Shown one piece after another: positions 52,469-61,015 of a stretch of DNA of 64,000 bases. This DNA comes from Desulfurobacterium indicum. Its GTDB lineage: Bacteria; Aquificota; Aquificia; Desulfurobacteriales; Desulfurobacteriaceae. The DNA lies in contig NZ_MOEN01000003.1 of the NCBI RefSeq assembly GCF_001968985.1, positions 1-64,000 on the forward strand, written 5' to 3'. The notes under the pieces were generated by a model. That model searched no databases. It was not told the DNA's origin and saw only the letters and a program-made list of their open reading frames with translations. Each line of letters starts with the position of its first letter. The first letter of the stretch is position 1. A program made the position numbers and the translations under genes.

Positions 52469-53743
52469 TTAAGCAAGAGTGCCAACATTATCTTCTCTTT
52501 TTTTTCCAACCTCTTTTAACATTACATCAACAAACTTTGAATCTGGCTTTTTATTAACTTCTATCTGAATGTAATTACCTGTCAAAACGAGATTCTTATC
52601 AGATCTATTTAAAGCAACTGCTCTTAATGTTTTACCTTTAAATTGCTTTCTAAACTGCAAATTCTTCTCTGTGCTTAAAGCTAACAGCTCCCGGGACCTT
52701 TTTTTCTTCTCTACCTGAGAAACATCATCTTTCAAAAGAGCCGCTCTGGTTCCTTTCCTGGGAGAATAGGTGAAAACATGAAGATAACCGAAAGGCAATG
52801 CTTCTATAAACTTTTTCATGGTTTGAAAATCTTCATCCGATTCTCCCGGAAAACCAACTATAACATCTGTCCCAATACAAACGTCTTTTTTCAAATCAGC
52901 CAGTTTAAAAGCCAACGATTCATAATACGAAAGAGTATATTTTCTTCCCATTTTCTCTAAAATTTTTTCACTTCCGCTCTGAAGAGGAATGTGAAAGTGA
53001 GGAGCTATCTTGTCGCTACTTACAATCTCAAGGAGCCTATCAGAAAACTCTTGAGGCTCAATAGAACTTAATCTTATCCAGAAATTTCCCGGAATTTCAA
53101 CAATCTTTTCTAAAAGATCCGCAAGAGTTACATTTCCCAGATCCTTTCCGTAAGCCCCAAGATGTGTTCCTGTTAGAACTATTTCTACGTACCCGCTATT
53201 CACGAGCATCTCAACATGTTCAATCACCTTTTCCGGTATCTCACTTAACATTCTTCCACGAGCTTTAGGAATTATGCAGTAAGAACAAAAAGACTCACAA
53301 CCCTGCTGTATTTTCAAAAAAGCCCGACTCTTCTTTCCATAATCCGCATTCATTAAAGGTTGAAATTCTGTTACATTCCATGTCCCTTTTAAAAAAACGC
53401 CCTTTGTGCGTCTTTCCACAATCTCCACAAGCCTAAACTTCTCAACATTTCCTGTAACTATATCAGCCTCTTTTATTGAAGAAACAATTTCAGGATAAAC
53501 TTCACTGTAACAACCTGTAACAACAACAAGAGATTCTGGATTTATTCTTTTTGCTCTCCTGATAGCTTTTCTAGACTTAGCATCGGCAGAAGCCGTAACC
53601 GTACAAGTGTTAATCACATACACATCTGCCACTTCAGAAAACGGAACAACAGTATACCCCGCTTTTTTGAAAGCCTCTTCCATAAAGGCTGTCTCATGAA
53701 AATTCATCTTGCAACCAAGTGTATAAAATGCAACCTTTTTCAT
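52469..53743 (-). CDS. mtaB: tRNA t6A37 methylthiotransferase MtaB
   Basis: A 424-residue radical-SAM methylthiotransferase converting t6A to ms2t6A at tRNA position 37. The N-terminal UPF0004 domain has TLGCKMNFHET (8-18), with further cluster cysteines at about 47 and 78. The radical-SAM cysteines are in GCESFCSYCIIPKARGR (about 148-164). IPLQSGSEKILEKMGRKY (about 255-272) and VIVGFPGESDEDF follow, and a TRAM domain ends the protein. tsaD, which makes the t6A substrate, also lies in this window (61016). It follows the BioH-like gene by 37 bp. Confidence 0.92.
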   Translation of the reverse strand: MKKVAFYTLGCKMNFHETAFMEEAFKKAGYTVVPFSEVADVYVINTCTVTASADAKSRKAIRRAKRINPESLVVVTGCYSEVYPEIVSSIKEADIVTGNVEKFRLVEIVERRTKGVFLKGTWNVTEFQPLMNADYGKKSRAFLKIQQGCESFCSYCIIPKARGRMLSEIPEKVIEHVEMLVNSGYVEIVLTGTHLGAYGKDLGNVTLADLLEKIVEIPGNFWIRLSSIEPQEFSDRLLEIVSSDKIAPHFHIPLQSGSEKILEKMGRKYTLSYYESLAFKLADLKKDVCIGTDVIVGFPGESDEDFQTMKKFIEALPFGYLHVFTYSPRKGTRAALLKDDVSQVEKKKRSRELLALSTEKNLQFRKQFKGKTLRAVALNRSDKNLVLTGNYIQIEVNKKPDSKFVDVMLKEVGKKREDNVGTLA

Positions 53744-53780
53744 CTGCTCTCCGAACAGAAATTTTTACCAAATTTATATC

Positions 53781-54380
53781 CTAAAAGAGAAAATGAAATT
53801 TGTCAGGAAAAATTTTTATTGATGAAAAAGGAAATAGGGAAAAACAACAAAAAGCTCCGCTCAACTTTGTAACTTCATCTTTCAATCCTACAATTATATC
53901 TGTTTTAACAAATACTTCCGGAATAATATTCCTTAAATCAAGATTCATATAACTTTCAAGGAGTTTTATCGCTTTATCTTTGTCAGGTAAGGGATAGATG
54001 TCAGAAAATCCACACTCCTTTCTAAACCAAGTAACAGTAGTTTCAAAATCTCTGCTTAGCTTTTTCAAAAATCTTTTACAAATAACTTCAGGTTGAGACA
54101 TGCCGCAAAAGAGCGGTGTCGGAGAATACAAAATCAATTTATTAATTTTCTCTGGAAAGTAAACAGCCATCAAGATAGCAACAGAAGCTCCAATAGACCA
54201 TCCCACAACAGTAGAACTACTTTTTATACTTTTCCCAAATTTTTTAGCAACCTCATAAATATTGGTTATCTGTAATGGTGAATTACCATGCCCAGGAAGC
54301 TCCAGATGGAAAGCATTTGCAAAGGGTGTTTTCATCCATATATCCTTATTAAAAGACCAACCATGAATTGTATAAACCAT
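53781..54380 (-). CDS. alpha/beta hydrolase, BioH-like, with short C-terminus
   Basis: A 199-residue alpha/beta hydrolase. The start at 54380 has AGAGG 5 nt before it; upstream codons lack a ribosome site. MVYTIHGWSFNKDIW is the oxyanion segment, LELPGHGNS (about 30) the second, and the nucleophile Ser is in VVGWSIGAS (about 61-69). The late Asp is in VGLKDEV (about 167). The last residues are FPDKFHFLF, so a possible catalytic His is only four residues from the end and the usual following helix is missing. BioH removes the methyl ester from pimeloyl-ACP in biotin synthesis; other bio genes are not adjacent. The organism needs biotin for the carboxylase in this window. Confidence 0.7.
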   Translation of the reverse strand: MVYTIHGWSFNKDIWMKTPFANAFHLELPGHGNSPLQITNIYEVAKKFGKSIKSSSTVVGWSIGASVAILMAVYFPEKINKLILYSPTPLFCGMSQPEVICKRFLKKLSRDFETTVTWFRKECGFSDIYPLPDKDKAIKLLESYMNLDLRNIIPEVFVKTDIIVGLKDEVTKLSGAFCCFSLFPFSSIKIFPDKFHFLF

Positions 54381-54539
54381 TTTTGCCTCTCTTACTATGG
54401 TATTTACTAAATTATATATCTGCAAAATCTAAAAACAGAGAAAAATAAATTACGGAATAATTGTTCATATATCCGAACACATCTGAAAACAATCAAATAT
54501 TATAGCTCTTGAAAATATAATCATTTTCGCCATCTTTTG

Positions 54540-54545
54540 TATAAT
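54540..54545 (+). promoter_or_regulatory. consensus -10 box before the EAL gene
   Basis: TATAAT at 54540-54545, 28 bp upstream of the ATG. No good -35 sits at 16-18 bp; a second TATAAT lies at 54516-54521. Confidence 0.4.
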
Positions 54546-54573
54546 GAAGCAAAACTGAGCGAACGAGGGGAAG

Positions 54574-56211
54574 ATGAACGAAGATTTTTTCTCAATGTGG
54601 GAAAATATAAAAAAGCCAGTTTTAATACTAAAAGACAAAGGTGAAATCGCATATTGTAATTCAGCACTAAAAGAATTATTCAACGTTGAAACAATAGACA
54701 GAGCAACACATTGCTATAAATTGATATTTGACTCTAACTACCCCTGCTTTGACGAAGAAAGGCTAATATGTCCCGTTAAATTACTGATGAAGAACCACAG
54801 AGATTCCTGTATAGTCCTTCGAACAATAAAAGTTAACGAGAAGAACAGAGAATATCTAATAGAATGTTTCCGTGAAAACAACTTTATAGTCGCAATTTTT
54901 ACTGAAGTAACAGAGATAATAAAAGAATTTGGAAAAGAAAAAATAAAAAGCATAAAAGAGTTTGCGTCTTCCCTTGTTGGAGAAGTTTCAAAAAATAGTA
55001 GAACATTTATAACGCTCATATCAATATCAAATTTTGATGAGATAGTAAAAATCTATGGTATAGAAACATCCATTGTTGTTTCCGGAAAGCTCGAATCAAA
55101 AATCAAAAAATTCCTCAGCATGTCAGGAGTAGAGTCATTTGCAATATCTGACGGAAACATAGTTACAGTGTTTAAAAATGGTTTTTCAACTGAAGAAATA
55201 AAGAAAATAGAAAGAAAAATACTAAGTATGTTAACAGAATTTGAAGTAGAAGTACTGGATGATAAAGTGCCGGTAAATACAGTTCTCGTATCAGTTTTTC
55301 TAAAAAAAGAGGAGTTCAGCACCGTATCAGATTTAATATCAGTTCTCCTCCTCATGAAAAGTCGTCTCTCTTTTGCAAATGAGAAAAAAGTCTCTCTTGA
55401 CAGCATACAAGGAATAGAAAAAATAATTCTCAAAAAGAGAAAAAAACTGAAATTAATCGTCAAAAGCCTTAATGAAAATAAAATAGATATCTTCTTCCAG
55501 CCTATAATCAATATAAACTCTGGTAAACTTGAGCATTTTGAAGTTTTAATGAGAGTTAGGGAAAACAACGAAGTGATTCCAGCAGGTTATTTTATAGACG
55601 AACTTTATGAAAACAATTTAAGTGTAGAATGTGATATAAAAGTTCTTGAAAAGTTAAGGGAATACAAGGATATTCTGGGAAAGTTTGGCTATCCAGTATA
55701 TATAAATGTATCCCACCGAGCTTTAGGCTCTCTATTTTACAGAGACGAATTAAAAAAGACCATAAAACTCCTTGCAAAGTCAAATGTCAAAGTAAACGTT
55801 GAAATTACCGAACAAGTTTTATTCGAGAATTTTAAAATTTTAGAGATAGCATCAAGAGAACTAAATTTTTCAATAGCAATAGACGACTTCGGAAGCGGTT
55901 ACTCTTCATTCAAACTGGTTTCTGAACTTGTTAAAAGAGGAATGTTGACTGCCATAAAATTAGACAGTTCTCTTGTTAAAAATGTAATGGATGATGAAAA
56001 TCTGATCAGAATCATATCTTTAATATCTTTTATGGCAAAGATTTTCCGCGTTAAAACAATAGCAGAATATGTAGAAAATGAAAAAATCGTCGAAATTCTA
56101 AAAGAATTAAACATAGATTACGCCCAGGGATACTTTTTCTCAAAACCTATTCCTATAGACGAAGTAGAAAAGGTTGTTGAAAAATTTGGAAGCAACTGCG
56201 AAAGATGGTAG
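54574..56211 (+). CDS. PAS / degenerate GGDEF / EAL-domain cyclic-di-GMP phosphodiesterase
   Basis: A 545-residue signalling protein with no membrane segment. Residues 1-115 form a PAS-like sensor (PVLILKDKGEIAYCNSALKELF) with a cysteine group: Cys at CYKL, PCFDEE and ICPV (about 50-70), resembling PAS domains that hold metal or an Fe-S cluster. Residues 130-285 look like a GGDEF fold without the GGDEF motif. The EAL domain (about 300-535) keeps the catalytic set: EVLMR (the ExLxR form), NVEITEQ, AIDDFGSGYSS, IKLDSS and QGYFFSKP. It therefore should degrade c-di-GMP, perhaps tuned by redox. It probably affects motility or attachment, in keeping with the stator and pilB genes nearby. Confidence 0.85.
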   Translation: MNEDFFSMWENIKKPVLILKDKGEIAYCNSALKELFNVETIDRATHCYKLIFDSNYPCFDEERLICPVKLLMKNHRDSCIVLRTIKVNEKNREYLIECFRENNFIVAIFTEVTEIIKEFGKEKIKSIKEFASSLVGEVSKNSRTFITLISISNFDEIVKIYGIETSIVVSGKLESKIKKFLSMSGVESFAISDGNIVTVFKNGFSTEEIKKIERKILSMLTEFEVEVLDDKVPVNTVLVSVFLKKEEFSTVSDLISVLLLMKSRLSFANEKKVSLDSIQGIEKIILKKRKKLKLIVKSLNENKIDIFFQPIININSGKLEHFEVLMRVRENNEVIPAGYFIDELYENNLSVECDIKVLEKLREYKDILGKFGYPVYINVSHRALGSLFYRDELKKTIKLLAKSNVKVNVEITEQVLFENFKILEIASRELNFSIAIDDFGSGYSSFKLVSELVKRGMLTAIKLDSSLVKNVMDDENLIRIISLISFMAKIFRVKTIAEYVENEKIVEILKELNIDYAQGYFFSKPIPIDEVEKVVEKFGSNCERW

Positions 56212-56233
56212 TAGCTTTCTGGAAAATTTGCCA

Positions 56234-56239
56234 TATAAT
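56234..56239 (+). promoter_or_regulatory. -10 box placing the recO start codon at the transcription start
   Basis: TATAAT at 56234-56239 ends 8 bp before the recO ATG. Transcription would begin at about 56246-56248, the start codon itself. No ribosome site precedes this ATG. Confidence 0.45.
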
Positions 56240-56247
56240 CTACACTT

Positions 56248-56916
56248 ATGGAAACCCCAGGTATTGTACTTAAAAAGGAGAAACTGTCTGAAAGGCTATT
56301 TCATCTATCCCTATATACGGAAAGAATGGGAAAAATAAACGCTTTGATAAGATTGGAACTTAAGGATTTCCCGCTATCTGTGGAGCCGTTTTCTCTATCT
56401 ATTTTTAATCTGAAAATCACAGGTGAAAGAACAGAAATAATGAAAGTTAAACTATTAAAGCATAACGTTCCTAAAGACATAAGGAAATTCAAATATTTAA
56501 GTTTAATTGCAAAATATGTTGATAGTTTCACAGGCAGCGCACCGGAGAAAAAAATTTTCGAACTAACCAGATTCTACATGATGAACGTAAAAGACCGCTT
56601 TTTGCTCGCAGCAACAATGTTTATAATAAAACTTGCTTTCTTTGAAGGACTATTTCCAAATCTAACCAGATGTGCAATTTGCGGTTCCTCAAAAAACATA
56701 TCAGGATTTTCATTAGAAGAAGGAAGCATAGTGTGCAACAAATGTTCCAGAGGTAATCTGATTCCGTGGAACGAAACTCTTTCAAAAGAAACAATTTACC
56801 TTCTCAAAAATTCTTTTTTTTCTATCAAATTTTGTAGAATTAATAGTCTAAAACGGATAAGAAATTTGTTCGAAAAACATTTATCTTATAGAATTGGAAC
56901 AGAAAATGTTATCTAA
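56248..56916 (+). CDS. recO: DNA repair protein RecO
   Basis: A 222-residue RecO, the OB-fold mediator that loads RecA with RecFR at gaps. The N-terminal OB domain begins METPGIVLKKEKLSERLFHLSLY. A helical middle follows. The C-terminal zinc finger has CAICGSS (about 140-146) and CNKCSRG (about 163-169). It ends short of the usual family C-terminus but keeps the helical tail. The spacing TATAAT-8-ATG and the lack of a ribosome site suggest a leaderless message. Its end overlaps the AddA-like gene, which ties two recombination-repair functions together. Confidence 0.88.
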   Translation: METPGIVLKKEKLSERLFHLSLYTERMGKINALIRLELKDFPLSVEPFSLSIFNLKITGERTEIMKVKLLKHNVPKDIRKFKYLSLIAKYVDSFTGSAPEKKIFELTRFYMMNVKDRFLLAATMFIIKLAFFEGLFPNLTRCAICGSSKNISGFSLEEGSIVCNKCSRGNLIPWNETLSKETIYLLKNSFFSIKFCRINSLKRIRNLFEKHLSYRIGTENVI

Positions 56917-59650
56917 AGACAAGCAAAAAGCTTTAACGGTATCAGGAGACACGATAGTTGAAGCCAACGCAGGCACAGGAAAAACACGGTTAATAGTTGA
57001 AAAAGTCGTCTCTTTAATAGAAAACGGATACCGAATTGATGAAATTGTATTGATTACATTTACAGAAGCGGCTGCAGGTGAACTAAAAGAGAGAGTAAAA
57101 AACAGGATATATGAAGAAGTCATGAAAGGAAAAGAAAAATTTCAGGATGCGATTCTGCTTCTTCCGTCAGCGCCCATAAGCACTATACACGCCTTCTGTT
57201 ACGAAATATTGAAACGATTCGGATTCCGTTACGGTTACTTTGACATAGATTGCGAAATGTTAACAGAAATAGAAGCAGAAAACATGCTTGAAGAAGCGGT
57301 TTTCAAAGTAATAAGCAATATAGATATAAATCTACTAAGAAATGTTATAAAAAGAATTTCTTCAGACTACATAGCAGGACTTAACACTCTTATCAACTTC
57401 ATAAAAGAGAGTATTAAACACAGGACAAGATTTGCCGTTTTTCAAGAAAACTTCTCTGCCGACAACATGTTTTTGAAAGTTGAAGAACTTTTTAATTTGA
57501 TAACATCTAAAAGTTTTTCGTTAACTAAAATCGCCCGTCAAAATTATGAAATTGAAAAAAATTTGGCCAAAGAAATATTGAAAGTACTATTGGAATGTTA
57601 CAAAAGCTATGAAGAAACCAAAAAAAAGAAAAAAAAAGTTGGATACAATGATCTTTTAGAGCTTACACATAAAATGCTCACCGAAAATGATAATGCGAGA
57701 GAAGAGATAGCTTCCCTTTACAAATATATAATAGTTGACGAATTTCAGGATACAGATCCGTTCCAGTGGAAAATATTAAAGCTGTTAAAACAAACCACCA
57801 ATCCTCCAACTATTTTCATTGTAGGTGATCCGAAACAGTCTATCTATAGGTTTCGCTCCGCAGATGTTTCAATATGGAATGAGGCTTCCAAATATATGAA
57901 AAACCAATGTTTTTTAACCAAGAATTTCCGTTCTGGAAAAAAACTTTTATCCTTCTTTAACGCCATATTCGACAACATTTACAATCAGAACGGAAAGAAG
58001 CTTGGTATAGAACTTTCATTTCAGCCTTTTGAAGGAGAGATACCGGGCGGAGAAATTCTCTCCGTAGAATTCACAAAGGAAGAAGAATTTGCAGAAAAAG
58101 CAATTGCCCTTACACTTGAACGCTCAAAGAACAGAAAAATAGCCGTTATCGGGAGAAGCAGAAGTAGTCTCGCCGTTTTTGAAAAGATTTTAAGAGAAAA
58201 GGGAATAGTTTTCTCAGTAATCGGTTCAAACCCGTTTTTAACCGAAGGGGTAGAAGAACTTTTACATCTGCTTAAGTGGCTTAAAGACAGAGACGATTTA
58301 AAATCCTTTTTCTTTTTTCTGTCCTCACGGTTCTGCGGTCTTAATCATCATGAAGCCTTAACGTTCATCAAAGAAAAAACAACAGGCAATAAAAATAAAG
58401 ATAAAGAGCTTACAAAACTTTTGGAGAAACTGGAAGATATCAGAAATCAGAAAGATAAAGAACTCCATGCAATTTTACTTAACAGAATACTGGAAATAAC
58501 AGGATTCATAGAAATGCTTTCTGTTCTTGATAGAGAATCATATTTTAGCGTTCTTGAACTGGTTAAAGAAGTTGCAAACTTTGAAATGGAAAATGCCGTC
58601 CCCTTTGATTCCATGGTAGATTTTATTGAAGAACTTAAAAATTCAAGAGACGCAGGAGTAAACATCGCTCCGGAAGATGAAAACGGTTACTTTCTTATGA
58701 CAATCCACGGCTCAAAAGGACTTCAGTTCAACGATGTTATTCTCCTGCCATGGAAAAGATCGCCAATAAACTCATTCTTCAGATTCACAAGCACAGGATT
58801 TGGAATAAAACTTTTCTACGAAAAAACCGACAAAACAACACCGGAAGAAGAATTTGAGGCAAGCCCTTTCTTCTTTATGCTTAAAACTGTTGACGATTAT
58901 CTTGACTACCTCGAAGCAAAAAATTTAGTCTATGTATCAATGACAAGAGCAATAGAGAGACTAATTGTAGGTATCAACACTCAAAAAAGTAGCAAGAAAT
59001 TCCCATACGGGAAAAACCTCGATAAACTTGTCCCAATAGTCGAAAACTATAAGATAACAAAATTTCCCGAAATAGAAATCCCGAAGAAAGAAGAAACAAA
59101 ACTTTTTACCATACCGGAAAAAGAGATCAATACAATAAAGGTAATATACCCAAGCACTCACGAGGCAGAAACGGAAAAGAGCAACTCGGAGACAAAAATT
59201 GCAGCACCAGAAGGCATGAGTCCTGCAGAATACGGAACTGTTGTCCATCTACTGTGTGAAGCATTTGTTAAAAACGCAACAAAAGAAGAGGCAATAAGGT
59301 ATGCAACATCGCAACTCATTTCCCCACCATCGGTATTAATTAAAAGGCTTAAAGAAATATACGATTTCCTTCACAAAAAATTTCCGCAACTAAGAAAAGG
59401 AGAAGCTGAGATAGATGTAAAATATTTCACAGACAGAACGTTTTACTCCGGCAGAATAGACATACTGCTGGAAACAGAAAATGGAGTAGAGGTCTGGGAC
59501 ATAAAAACAGGATTCTTTAACGAAGTGCTCTTTGAGCAGTACAAAGAGCAACTCTTTTTCTACAAAAAAATACTGGAAGCAGCCGGCAAGAAGGTTTCTG
59601 GACTAAAACTTCTATACGTTGACGAGAAAAAGGTAATAGAAATCACTTAA
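56906..59650 (+). CDS. addA: UvrD-type helicase/nuclease, AddA-like
   Basis: A 914-residue SF1A helicase with a C-terminal nuclease. Walker A is EANAGTGKTRLI (about 18-29), motif II VDEFQDTDPFQW (about 277-288), motif III GDPKQSIYRFRSAD, motif V MTIHGSKGLQFNDV (about 597-610) and motif VI LVYVSMTRAIERL (about 672-684). The RecB-type nuclease has EIDVKYF, GRIDILLE and VEVWDIKTG (about 834-870), giving the Asp-x-Lys core. AddA processes double-strand breaks with AddB; no addB is present here, so it may be elsewhere or the enzyme may act alone. I use the ATG at 56906; a TTG at 56894 is possible. It overlaps recO by 11 bp. Confidence 0.87.
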   Translation: MLSKDKQKALTVSGDTIVEANAGTGKTRLIVEKVVSLIENGYRIDEIVLITFTEAAAGELKERVKNRIYEEVMKGKEKFQDAILLLPSAPISTIHAFCYEILKRFGFRYGYFDIDCEMLTEIEAENMLEEAVFKVISNIDINLLRNVIKRISSDYIAGLNTLINFIKESIKHRTRFAVFQENFSADNMFLKVEELFNLITSKSFSLTKIARQNYEIEKNLAKEILKVLLECYKSYEETKKKKKKVGYNDLLELTHKMLTENDNAREEIASLYKYIIVDEFQDTDPFQWKILKLLKQTTNPPTIFIVGDPKQSIYRFRSADVSIWNEASKYMKNQCFLTKNFRSGKKLLSFFNAIFDNIYNQNGKKLGIELSFQPFEGEIPGGEILSVEFTKEEEFAEKAIALTLERSKNRKIAVIGRSRSSLAVFEKILREKGIVFSVIGSNPFLTEGVEELLHLLKWLKDRDDLKSFFFFLSSRFCGLNHHEALTFIKEKTTGNKNKDKELTKLLEKLEDIRNQKDKELHAILLNRILEITGFIEMLSVLDRESYFSVLELVKEVANFEMENAVPFDSMVDFIEELKNSRDAGVNIAPEDENGYFLMTIHGSKGLQFNDVILLPWKRSPINSFFRFTSTGFGIKLFYEKTDKTTPEEEFEASPFFFMLKTVDDYLDYLEAKNLVYVSMTRAIERLIVGINTQKSSKKFPYGKNLDKLVPIVENYKITKFPEIEIPKKEETKLFTIPEKEINTIKVIYPSTHEAETEKSNSETKIAAPEGMSPAEYGTVVHLLCEAFVKNATKEEAIRYATSQLISPPSVLIKRLKEIYDFLHKKFPQLRKGEAEIDVKYFTDRTFYSGRIDILLETENGVEVWDIKTGFFNEVLFEQYKEQLFFYKKILEAAGKKVSGLKLLYVDEKKVIEIT

Positions 59651-59685
59651 ATGATATACTTAACATATAACCTTTTAAAGGCAGA

Positions 59686-60207
59686 ATGTTGAAAAAGCTA
59701 ATACCACTACTTATTATTCTTCTTTCAATTATCGGATGCGTTCCAAAAACGCCCGAAATCGGCTACACAGTAAAAATACCGTCTCAAAAAATAGAAAAAC
59801 AGTTAAAGAAACACTTTCCACTGATAGAAGAAACCGATTCCTTAGTAATAAAACTTGAAAATCCAACCGTAAAGATTGAAAACAGGAAAGTTTACACCGG
59901 TATAACTATAAAGATTAAAACTCCCCTCCTTATAATCCTATCTGGAAAAGCTTACATTTCAGGAAACATCAAATATAAACCTGAAACAGGCAGGATTTAT
60001 CTTGTCAACCCTTCGATAGAATATCTCGCTATTAACGGTAAAGTTGTAGTATCAAGCAACATGCCCCAAATTAAAGAAATTTTAAATGATATTATCAAGT
60101 CAACATTTAAAAAAACACCTATATATACGCTGAAAAAAAGTTACAGAAAACAGGTAAAATCCATAAAGTTATCCGAAAGGGCTCTACTTGTTAAAATAGG
60201 TTTTTAA
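59686..60207 (+). CDS. DUF1439-like lipoprotein
   Basis: A 173-residue predicted lipoprotein. The hydrophobic signal LLIILLSIIGC carries a lipobox with Cys at about 18. The mature part is rich in beta strand and Lys/Ile, with a pattern resembling the DUF1439/YceB lipid-binding fold: an amphipathic helix near QKIEKQLKKHFPLIEE, then antiparallel strands (VKIENRKVYTGITIKIKTPL). The SMP-like YceB fold suggests binding of lipid or quinone, but function is unknown. It follows the AddA-like gene by 35 bp and converges with ppk2, with 0 bp between the stops. The outer-membrane side is likely because residue +2 is Val, not Asp. Confidence 0.65.
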   Translation: MLKKLIPLLIILLSIIGCVPKTPEIGYTVKIPSQKIEKQLKKHFPLIEETDSLVIKLENPTVKIENRKVYTGITIKIKTPLLIILSGKAYISGNIKYKPETGRIYLVNPSIEYLAINGKVVVSSNMPQIKEILNDIIKSTFKKTPIYTLKKSYRKQVKSIKLSERALLVKIGF

Positions 60208-61011
60208 TTAATCTATCTTTAGATTCTCTATCCCTTTCTCAGGCTCAGGGTACTTCATGTTAAGAGATTCCAATTTTTTCACAATTATTTTAGCAACAAG
60301 ATAATTTCTGAACCATTTTTTGTCTGAAGGGATAACAAACCAGGGAGCGTATATCGTGCTGGTTTCAAATATGGCATCGTTATAAGCCCTGATATATTCA
60401 TCCCAGTGTTTTCTCTCTTTTACATCCTCAACGTGAAGCTTCCAGCGCTTTCTGGGATTGTTAAGCCTTTCAAGAAGCCGCTTTTTCTGCTCCTCCTTAC
60501 TTATATGAAGATAAAACTTCAGTATAGTTGTCCCTTCATCAAAAAGCATTTTCTCAAAATTTCTTATATGCTCGTATCTCTTCATCCAGACCTTTTCAGG
60601 AACAAGACGGTGAACCCTGACAACCAAAACATCCTCATAATGGCTCCTGTTAAATACGGCAATCTCCCCTTTTCCGGGAGTGTGCTTATGAACACGCCAT
60701 AAAAAATCGTGAGAAAGCTCCTCCTCCGTAGGCTTTTTGAAACTAACAACCTTTATACCCTGAAGATGAACTTCTTTAAAAACATGCTTTATGGTTCCAT
60801 CTTTACCAGCAGTGTCCATTCCCTGCAAAACTATGAGTATCTTACGTTTACCTTCCGCATAAAGAACATCCTGAAGCTCGCATAACCTTTTTCTAAGCCT
60901 GTGAAACTCCTCTTCAACATCCTTTTTACTTTTAAAATCTTCTGTAAAACCTGAATCTATCTTATTCAAATCAAATAGCTTGTCTGGTGTTACCACATAA
61001 CGCTCAAACAT
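60208..61011 (-). CDS. ppk2: polyphosphate kinase 2 family protein
   Basis: A 267-residue PPK2 class-I-like phosphotransferase that moves phosphate between polyphosphate and nucleoside phosphates. Walker A is VLQGMDTAGKDGTIKHV (about 61-77). The lid and Walker B region contain FNRSHYEDVLVVRVH (about 120-134), with the Asp/Arg pair. The family W-rich segment is RKRWKLHVEDVKERKHWDEY (about 187-206). The single domain suggests nucleoside mono- or diphosphate as substrate. In a thermophile it could regenerate nucleotides from stored polyphosphate. It lies 4 bp after tsaD in a minus operon. Confidence 0.92.
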   Translation of the reverse strand: MFERYVVTPDKLFDLNKIDSGFTEDFKSKKDVEEEFHRLRKRLCELQDVLYAEGKRKILIVLQGMDTAGKDGTIKHVFKEVHLQGIKVVSFKKPTEEELSHDFLWRVHKHTPGKGEIAVFNRSHYEDVLVVRVHRLVPEKVWMKRYEHIRNFEKMLFDEGTTILKFYLHISKEEQKKRLLERLNNPRKRWKLHVEDVKERKHWDEYIRAYNDAIFETSTIYAPWFVIPSDKKWFRNYLVAKIIVKKLESLNMKYPEPEKGIENLKID

Positions 61012-61015
61012 AAAA

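Noticed and set aside
54462-54479. TGTTC-N8-GAACA inverted repeat between the BioH-like and EAL genes
   Set aside because: Arms of only 5 bp without alignment to a promoter; too weak to call an operator.
55053-55568. Open frame of 171 codons on the minus strand, opposite the EAL gene
   Set aside because: Low-complexity Phe/Ser/Leu product mirroring Lys/Glu-rich coding sequence; no ribosome site.
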